DNA of 64,000 bases, taken from NCBI GenBank assembly GCA_033765345.1, contig JANRIC010000180.1:1-64000 (forward strand), given 5' to 3'. How positions within the stretch are numbered: the first letter of the stretch is position 1; every line of letters starts with the position of its first letter. Both the position numbers and the translations under genes were made by a program. Source of the DNA: JANRIC01 sp033765345 (GTDB taxonomy: Bacteria; Bacteroidota; Bacteroidia; Cytophagales; Microscillaceae). The notes beneath the pieces were generated by a model. That model searched no databases, was not told the DNA's origin, and saw only the letters and a list, made by a program, of their open reading frames with translations. Shown one piece after another: positions 58,746-64,000 of this stretch.

Positions 58746-59537
58746 CTATAATTTCTTAATCTTGATATTTTTAAACCAGATAAAGCTTCCGTGATCCTGC
58801 AAGCCTATGAGTCCTTTTTCAAAAGTACCGTATTTGGGAAAGTCTTTCCATTTGCCTTCTGCTTTTCGTTTGTTCCAATCTTCGGAGCCTACTTCAAAAC
58901 TAACAACTTCTTCACCATTGAGCCAATAAGTCACTTTTTTCTTCTCGAAGCGGATGCGTGAGCTGTTCCATTCACCTGGTTTTTTTACAATTTTTTTGGT
59001 AGAATCGGCCGGATACATAGCGTAATCGGCACCCAGTTCTTGCCAGTCTTCGAGCGGGTCAGGAAAACCTTCGTCATCAATTAGCTGATATTCAGGGGCG
59101 TTTTCATAAGGAGCTTTGTACTCTTTACCCTCCTGAACGTGGTAGAAGATGCCGCTATTTCCTCCTTCGGAGATTTTCCAATCCAGATAAAGCTCAAAAT
59201 CTCCAAATTCTTCCTTGCCATATACAATATCACCACCAATATCACCTCCCTTGCCCAGTGATTTGAGTGTACCTTCTTCTACTATCCATCCACCAAGTGT
59301 GTCGGCATTGTAGCTACGCCAGCCATCGGTAGATTTTCCATCAAAAAGTAATATCCAGCCCTCGGATTTTTCGGCTTCTGTCAGCTCATTATTGGCAATT
59401 GTCTCAGTAGAATCCTTGGCCAGGCTATCTTCGGCTTGCCCTTCCTGCTCGCTTTCCGAAGAACCCGAACAGGCAGCTAAGTACAAAAAGAAAGAAAATA
59501 ATACGATGTAAATACTTGATTTATAAAGTTTTATCAT
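58746..59537 (-). CDS. DUF1080-domain (3-keto-disaccharide hydrolase-like) lipoprotein
   Basis: The 263-residue lipoprotein (signal ending YLAAC) contains one concanavalin-like DUF1080 domain. Marker segments are GWILLFDGKSTDGWRSY, DFELYLDWKISEGGNSGIFYH, PEYQLIDDEG and GLIGLQDHGSFIWFKNIKI. Recent work links DUF1080 to 3-keto-glycoside hydrolysis. Its upstream neighbour is a Gfo/Idh/MocA oxidoreductase, the family that makes 3-keto-sugars, so the two plausibly act in sequence outside the cytoplasm. Only 47 bases separate the genes. Confidence 0.88.
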   Translation of the reverse strand: MIKLYKSSIYIVLFSFFLYLAACSGSSESEQEGQAEDSLAKDSTETIANNELTEAEKSEGWILLFDGKSTDGWRSYNADTLGGWIVEEGTLKSLGKGGDIGGDIVYGKEEFGDFELYLDWKISEGGNSGIFYHVQEGKEYKAPYENAPEYQLIDDEGFPDPLEDWQELGADYAMYPADSTKKIVKKPGEWNSSRIRFEKKKVTYWLNGEEVVSFEVGSEDWNKRKAEGKWKDFPKYGTFEKGLIGLQDHGSFIWFKNIKIKKL

Positions 59538-59584
59538 TTTTGTTTTGTTGAATGAACCATTAATTTTTATATTTTTCCATCAAA

Positions 59585-60934
59585 TTAACCGATTACTTTT
59601 AGGTTAATAGGATCCCACTTGATAAATTTATTACCAAAATAGCTGTCATTGCAAAGCAATGCAGGAGCGGCAGCCCGGAATCCGAAAAGTGGGTCTTCTA
59701 CCACCGTTCCACCAGTACGGATGGCACGGATAAAATTACCGTGGTGGTCGTAATGTGCTCCTTTATAGCCTTTTTCTACTCGGTATACAATTTCTTCAGG
59801 AGGTAGCATTTTTTTACGATCCGAATTTTCACCATTGCCGTTTTCTTTGGTTTTGAGAAATGGATCATCTTCGCCGCTTTCCTGATTTCGTTTGAGCGTC
59901 ACATCGTCCCAGGTTACGTCCATAGAGCCAAGGCTACCTACGATTTTGAGGTAAGTTGTACCGCTTGTTCCATCCACAAAATTACAACGCAGCGAGAGGT
60001 TAAAGCCTGGATGTTGTTCGGATTCAGGATATTGGAAAGTTCCCAAAAGTACATCAGGTACTTCGCGGCCGTCTTTCCAGTAGCGAAGCCCACCCATAGA
60101 TGAGATTTGGTTAGGTCCATAAGAATTGGTAATAAAGTGCAAGCTTGAGAATAAATGCACAAATAAATCGCCTGACATACCTGTGCCATAATCCAGATAA
60201 TTGCGCCAGCGGAAGAAGCGCAAGGCATCAAAAGGACGGTTGGTACTATTGGCGATGTAGCGTTTCCAATCTACGGTTTGCTCGGAGGCATCTGCTGGCA
60301 CTGGGTACTGCCAGGCACCAGTAGGGGAATGCCTTGCCCAAAAACCTTCGGCATAATTCAACTCGCCAATGGCTCCTGCGGCCAGTAATTCTTTGGCTTT
60401 TTCATTGCCTAATGAAGACAAACCCTGGCTACCAACCATAAAAACTTTACCAGATTTTTTCCAGGCATCGATCACTTCCTGACCTTCCAACACGGTACGC
60501 ACCATAGGTTTTTCGCAGTATACGTGTTTTCCGGCATTGAGTGCGTCTACGGAGATTTGTTTGTGCCAATGGTCAGGCGTTCCGATGATGACTGCATCGA
60601 CATCCTTTCGTTTGAGAATCTCCTTGTAGTCAGCAGTGGTAAAAAGTTGATCTCCCCATTTTTTCTTGGCATCTTTGAGTCTTCCCTGATAGAGATCGCA
60701 GGCAGCAACAATTTTTACGCCTTCGTGCATCAGACAGGTCTCCACGTTGACCGTTCCCATACCACCTGCACCAATGAGGGCAATATTTACCGGACTAGAA
60801 TCTTTGAGCGCATCTTTTCGCTTGAGATAAACGATTTGTTTTTCCTGGGGAGAGGCAAGCAATGCCGGGGCAATGGCAGCAGCGGCACTTGTCCAGCCTA
60901 ATTTTTTGAGAAATGATCTTCGGTTTTTTTGCAT
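59585..60934 (-). CDS. Tat-exported Gfo/Idh/MocA-family oxidoreductase
   Basis: The 449-residue NAD(P)-dependent oxidoreductase has a twin-arginine signal (NRRSFLKKLGWTSAAAA) and the Rossmann motif VNIALIGAGGMGTVNVE. The segment DAVIIGTPDHWHKQISVDAL and the catalytic CEKPMVRTVLEG (Lys) follow. The C-terminal alpha/beta substrate domain (RFFRWRNYLDYGTGMSGDLFVHL, with the likely catalytic His) completes it. It is probably a glycoside-3-oxidase/dehydrogenase type enzyme in the periplasm. It is followed by the DUF1080 lipoprotein. Confidence 0.93.
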   Translation of the reverse strand: MQKNRRSFLKKLGWTSAAAAIAPALLASPQEKQIVYLKRKDALKDSSPVNIALIGAGGMGTVNVETCLMHEGVKIVAACDLYQGRLKDAKKKWGDQLFTTADYKEILKRKDVDAVIIGTPDHWHKQISVDALNAGKHVYCEKPMVRTVLEGQEVIDAWKKSGKVFMVGSQGLSSLGNEKAKELLAAGAIGELNYAEGFWARHSPTGAWQYPVPADASEQTVDWKRYIANSTNRPFDALRFFRWRNYLDYGTGMSGDLFVHLFSSLHFITNSYGPNQISSMGGLRYWKDGREVPDVLLGTFQYPESEQHPGFNLSLRCNFVDGTSGTTYLKIVGSLGSMDVTWDDVTLKRNQESGEDDPFLKTKENGNGENSDRKKMLPPEEIVYRVEKGYKGAHYDHHGNFIRAIRTGGTVVEDPLFGFRAAAPALLCNDSYFGNKFIKWDPINLKVIG

Positions 60935-61104
60935 ATCTTCAGAATTTTGAAAACAGATAAATGATACCTAAAAATCAAGCACGTGTATATTCTATCGTAC
61001 CTAAGATTTTATTGTCTTGTGCAATTTCTATATTTTATTGTAAAAAAAGCAAGATTCAAATAAAATTTAAGTAATACAAATCATCTTATGAAGGATATTT
61101 AGGC

Positions 61105-61112
61105 TAAATTTG
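61105..61112 (+). promoter_or_regulatory. Possible promoter -7 element for the cupin gene
   Basis: TAAATTTG lies 71 bases before the cupin ATG, in an otherwise plain AT-rich stretch (60935-61183). No -33 partner was identified. Confidence 0.35.
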
Positions 61113-61183
61113 GGGCAAATAAAGGGGTTAAAAATTTGTTGAATTAATATAGAGATTAAAAATCACATCAATCTTTTAATAAA

Positions 61184-61672
61184 ATGAACGATACAATTTT
61201 CGCTACCATCGGACAGGAATTGGAAAAACAAGGTTTTACTGTGGTTGCTCAAGATTTTGAGCGTCCCTGGGGAGGTTTTTTTGTTATTGATGAAGGCCAG
61301 ATTAAGCAATTTGCTGAAACTTATTTTCCGCACCTGGCTGGCTCTTTGCCTGAAAATCAAAAGTTGAGCCCTAAAATCTTGGTAGTCGCCCCTCAAAAAC
61401 GGCTTTCCTGGCAGTATCATTTTCGTAGAGCTGAAGTATGGCGTGTAGTAGACGGGCCTGTGGCTGTAGCCCAAAGTGATACGGATGAAGAACAAACTCC
61501 TCTGACCTACCAAAACGGCGAATTTATTACGCTTCGCCAAGGTGAGCGTCATCGCCTAATCGGGTTGAGCAATTGGGGCGTGGTAGCTGAAATCTGGCAA
61601 CATACCGACCCCGAAAATCCATCTGATGAGTCGGATATTGTCAGGGTACAGGATGATTTCCAAAGAAAATAG
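61184..61672 (+). CDS. Cupin-domain protein, phosphomannose isomerase type II C-terminal-like
   Basis: The 162-residue protein is a single cupin resembling the mannose-6-phosphate isomerase (cupin) domain of type II enzymes. The sequence has RPWGGFFVIDEG near the N-terminus, LSWQYHFRRAEVWRVVDGP with metal-ligand His and Glu, and FITLRQGERHRLIGLSNWG with the final His. A nucleotidyltransferase domain is absent. Metabolic role: sugar-phosphate isomerisation or sugar-binding. A perfect hairpin follows at 61681. Confidence 0.82.
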   Translation: MNDTIFATIGQELEKQGFTVVAQDFERPWGGFFVIDEGQIKQFAETYFPHLAGSLPENQKLSPKILVVAPQKRLSWQYHFRRAEVWRVVDGPVAVAQSDTDEEQTPLTYQNGEFITLRQGERHRLIGLSNWGVVAEIWQHTDPENPSDESDIVRVQDDFQRK

Positions 61673-61680
61673 ATATTTTT

Positions 61681-61714
61681 AAACCTATAAGGTTTTTGGA
61701 AACCTTATAGGTTT
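61681..61714. terminator. Bidirectional terminator between cupin gene and lipoprotein gene
   Basis: AAACCTATAAGGTTT (61681-61695) pairs perfectly with AAACCTTATAGGTTT (61700-61714) around the loop TTGG. Each arm is itself nearly palindromic. Confidence 0.85.
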
Positions 61715-61721
61715 CTACAGA

Positions 61722-62129
61722 TTATTTGTAGTTGATGGTCACGTTTGAACTATCCAAAACCTGCCCGTTTTCATCCATAAATTCAATCTGATAAACACCA
61801 GAGCTTTTGAAGCGATCAAAAGGGATAAAATAACTGACTCGTTTTTCGCCAGGTTTAAGATTAAATTCACGAGAGCCTAAGAAAATCTTTTGTTCTTGCT
61901 CCAAAGCAAATATTACCCCGGTCAGCTTAGAACCCTTAAATGGCTCTTTTGAATCAAAACGAACAAAAACACGGGTCTCTCTGGGAAATTTGTCAGCTTT
62001 GCCAAGGCAATTGCCCAAGCTATCCAAGGCTGCACAAAATACAATATTTGTTTTTTTTTCTTCTTTACAAGCGGTCATCAGAGACACTGATAGCAAGACG
62101 CTTACCAGCAAATTTCTCATAGTTTTCAA
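61722..62129 (-). CDS. Small lipoprotein, unknown function
   Basis: The 135-residue lipoprotein signal is MKTMRNLLVSVLLSVSLMTAC; the start may also be the ATG three codons later. The mature part is beta-rich: TRVFVRFDSKEPFKGSKLTGVIFAL, then RVSYFIPFDRFKSSGVYQIEFMDENGQVLDSSNVTI, a pattern like a single Ig-type domain. Two further cysteines (VFCAALDSLGNC) could form a disulfide. It is monocistronic and convergent with the cupin gene. No assigned family. Confidence 0.75.
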   Translation of the reverse strand: MKTMRNLLVSVLLSVSLMTACKEEKKTNIVFCAALDSLGNCLGKADKFPRETRVFVRFDSKEPFKGSKLTGVIFALEQEQKIFLGSREFNLKPGEKRVSYFIPFDRFKSSGVYQIEFMDENGQVLDSSNVTINYK

Positions 62130-62530
62130 ATTGATCTAAAATAAGGTTTTAGCGTATATAAATCTACCTGGAAATCTACACAAGGAATTGTTATTATTCA
62201 AATTTTTCGAAAAAATTTAACTTTAAAAATACCATACTTAGTTTCGTTTATTGCCGCTAATTCATTTTGATATGTACAGTGTTGGGGCTATGGTCTTAAA
62301 ATATGAATATTTTCAAGTTTTGAAAGATTTGTTTAAAGACATTACATATCTAGAAATACCTTATTTGAAACAATGGACTTGCATATCCGTTCATAAAAAT
62401 AACAACAAACTTATTCTCAAAATCCAGTTTTGAATTTTCCATGTGTCTTGATCAAGGATTAAATAATGATTTAATCTATATGATTTTCTTTTGTTTTAGT
62501 TTTAATTTTCAACTAAATTTTTATCAGCTT
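62130..62530. other. AT-rich intergenic region, nothing firmly supported
   Basis: A 60-codon open frame at 62251-62433 has no supporting features and poor composition. The rest has no repeat or RNA that I can identify. Confidence 0.5.
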
Positions 62531-62707
62531 ATGATTTATGTTGCTACTTCCAATGCCAACCACAGCGTAAACGCCTATTTGGCCAAAAACAAAAAGTCTT
62601 TAAAAGACATGGGTTTCAAATGGATTAGAAATTTTAAGTCTGAATCCAAAGCTATTATGTGGATTAATGAAAGTTATCTGCAAAATGAAAAGATTTTTTT
62701 GTATTAA
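62531..62707 (+). CDS. Small protein of unknown function (58 residues)
   Basis: The frame from 62531 encodes a lysine-rich, soluble peptide (NANHSVNAYLAKNKKSLKDM, GFKWIRNF, AIMWINESYLQNEK). Its regular amphipathic pattern looks like a real small alpha/beta protein. I prefer the ATG at 62531; the frame is open upstream to 62441, but that part is hydrophobic and unlike a protein. A strong terminator follows. Its function is unknown. Confidence 0.5.
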   Translation: MIYVATSNANHSVNAYLAKNKKSLKDMGFKWIRNFKSESKAIMWINESYLQNEKIFLY

Positions 62708-62719
62708 TCAGATTCATGC

Positions 62720-62746
62720 AGACAGGCTTTAAGCCTGTTTTTTTTA
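62720..62746 (+). terminator. Terminator between the small gene and dinB
   Basis: ACAGGCTT and AAGCCTGT form a compact stem followed by eight T. It also runs into the end of dinB on the other strand. Confidence 0.85.
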
Positions 62747-63817
62747 AAAATCAAGGCTTAATTGAATTCCGTGTTTAGGCCGGTCATCTTCATCCTCTAA
62801 ATTCGAGATCTGGAGTCCCAGTAATCTCACATAGATTTGCCCCAATTCCAGGGTATACAATAACTCTGTATACAATCTTTTGAAGGTATTCATATCCTGG
62901 ATGATACTTGGTATGGTTTTGCTTCGGGTGACTTGTTTGAAATCGGCATACTTCACTTTTAGTGTAAGAGTTCGTCCGTATTGCTTGCTTTTTTGCATCC
63001 TTTTGAGTACTTCCGAGGCAATTCTTTCCAACTCAATTAACATAACGGAAGCGGAAGTTAGGTCTTCTGCAAAGGTATTTTCTGCCCCTATGGATTTTCG
63101 GATGCGGTGTGGATTTACTGCCCGATGATCAATGCCTCGGGCTATATAATAATAAAAGTTACCCACCTTTCCAAAATTTTTAATGAGGTCTTCCTGAGTC
63201 CATTTCTTCAAATCAGCTCCGGTAAAAATGCCTAATGTTTCCATTTTGCGGGCGGTTACTTTGCCGATTCCGTGAAATTTTGCAATAGGTAATTTTAATA
63301 CAAATTCTTCGGCTTTTTCGGGAGGGATAAGAAATAAGCCGTCCGGTTTGTCAAAGTCCGAGGCGATTTTAGCCAAAAATTTGTTGATAGAGATACCTGC
63401 TGAGGCGGTTAACTTTGTTTGGGTTTTGATTTTTTCTTTTAATTCGCGGGCAATTATCGTGGCTGATTTCATGCCTTTTTTATTTTCAGTTACATCCAAA
63501 TAGGCTTCATCCAAAGACAAGGGCTCGATCAAATCGGTATATTCATAAAATATTTCCCGAATTTGGTAAGAAACTTCCTTGTAAACTTCAAAACGTGGTT
63601 TTACAAAGATCAAATGAGGGCATTTGCGAGCGGCTATCTTGGATGACATCGCCGAATAAATGCCGTATTTTCGGGCTTCATAACTGGCAGCCGCTACTAC
63701 TCCACGATCGCTTGAGCCACCCACTACCAAAGGCTTACCCTGATACTCTGGAAAATCTCTTTGCTCTACTGAGGCATAAAAAGCATCCATATCGATATGT
63801 ATAATTTTGCGGTACAT
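62744..63817 (-). CDS. dinB: DNA polymerase IV (Y-family)
   Basis: This is a translesion polymerase that copies damaged DNA with low fidelity. The 357-residue protein has the catalytic motifs IIHIDMDAFYASVEQ (Asp), VAAASYEARKYGIYSAM and PLSLDEAYLDVT (Asp, Glu). The HhH region FHGIGKVTARKMETLGI and the little-finger domain (SIGAENTFAEDL, TLTLKVKYADF) are complete. The C-terminal end carries LSLDF, which resembles the QLxLF beta-clamp-binding motif. It is monocistronic. Confidence 0.96.
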   Translation of the reverse strand: MYRKIIHIDMDAFYASVEQRDFPEYQGKPLVVGGSSDRGVVAAASYEARKYGIYSAMSSKIAARKCPHLIFVKPRFEVYKEVSYQIREIFYEYTDLIEPLSLDEAYLDVTENKKGMKSATIIARELKEKIKTQTKLTASAGISINKFLAKIASDFDKPDGLFLIPPEKAEEFVLKLPIAKFHGIGKVTARKMETLGIFTGADLKKWTQEDLIKNFGKVGNFYYYIARGIDHRAVNPHRIRKSIGAENTFAEDLTSASVMLIELERIASEVLKRMQKSKQYGRTLTLKVKYADFKQVTRSKTIPSIIQDMNTFKRLYTELLYTLELGQIYVRLLGLQISNLEDEDDRPKHGIQLSLDF

Positions 63818-63886
63818 CTTTTTTAGGGGAGTTGGGTCATTGTTTTGGGTTATTTTGTGAATTACCCTGAAAAAAACATTGATAAA

Positions 63887-64000
63887 TTAACAAAGTTCTT
63901 TTAATTGACGATCAATCACCTCGTAGGTTTGGGCTTTTAAAGCGGGTAAATCTTTCAGGGTCATGCCTTTGGTGTCGATGGCTTGGTGGAAGATGACTTC
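63887..64000 (-). CDS. C-terminus of a 1-acylglycerol-3-phosphate acyltransferase-like gene (partial)
   Basis: On the minus strand a 37-residue frame enters from beyond the window and stops at 63887. It reads EVIFHQAIDTKGMTLKDLPA and then LKAQTYEVIDRQLKELC. This resembles the end of PlsC-type acyltransferases, where VxFHEPI-like strands precede the last helix. Only the tail is available, so the call is tentative. Confidence 0.55.
   Translation of the reverse strand, partial: EVIFHQAIDTKGMTLKDLPALKAQTYEVIDRQLKELC

Noticed and set aside
62251..62433. 60-codon frame upstream of the small gene at 62531
   Set aside because: No convincing start context, poor composition and no family features.

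Overview
This window reads as chromosome of a Bacteroidota bacterium, probably of the Cytophagales type. The evidence is a SusC/SusD pair, a secreted protease with a type IX secretion C-terminal domain, WG-repeat and 7TM-DISM/SpoIIE proteins, many lipoproteins with Bacteroidota-style signals, almost no Shine-Dalgarno sequences, and several copies of the Bacteroidota -7 promoter motif TAnnTTTG. Most genes are moderately AT-rich. The stretch 29.9-34.5 kb is visibly richer in A+T. Species assignment is not possible from the sequence alone.

Layout. 1-3.6 kb: a 21-bp tandem repeat array, aroC (TTG start), a Uma2-type nuclease-like protein and a sorbosone-dehydrogenase-like lipoprotein. 3.7-12.4 kb (minus): a secreted protein of unknown function, a T9SS-exported lysyl-endopeptidase-like protease, and a SusC-SusD-lipoprotein operon. 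12.7-18.5 kb: a small membrane protein with a GDPD lipoprotein, a second 21-bp array lying stop-to-stop between two convergent genes, an FMN-dependent hydroxy-acid dehydrogenase, an NCS1-type permease and an NlpC/P60 hydrolase. 18.5-25.3 kb (minus): two related histidine kinases, a WG-repeat lipoprotein, clpX, clpP, tig and tRNA-Leu(UAG). 25.3-29.9 kb (plus): relA/spoT, a Fur-family regulator, a STAS protein and purA.

29.9-34.5 kb is an accessory segment between purA and an S41 peptidase gene. It carries an N6/N4 DNA methyltransferase, divergent to a DUF262 (DGQQR-type) gene coupled to a HEPN-domain gene. A gene remnant follows, then a DUF433/DUF5615 toxin-antitoxin pair, then a 223-bp MITE-like element with terminal inverted repeats and a central 21-bp perfect palindrome. 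The methyltransferase plus DUF262-HEPN cluster is the best candidate here for a little-described defence system.

34.5-64 kb is mostly housekeeping and envelope functions: an S41 peptidase, a DAACS symporter, a third 21-bp array, a TPR protein, a beta-lactamase-fold hydrolase, bestrophin, a vWA-OmpA lipoprotein, twin 7TM-DISM/SpoIIE phosphatases, an SPFH protein, an M20/M42-like peptidase, lepA, an OmpA protein, rsmE, a DUF4159 protein, a fatty-acid desaturase, a cysteine-rich lipoprotein, a DUF1080 protein with a Tat-exported oxidoreductase, a cupin, dinB and the end of a plsC-like gene.

The most unusual non-coding signal is the set of three arrays with exactly 21-bp units (1-210, 13954-14310, 37769-38041). 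They share a degenerate core (YRCYTGYTYRR on one strand) but differ in the rest of the unit. They look like members of one dispersed minisatellite family. Many gene ends carry long perfect hairpins, often between convergent genes.
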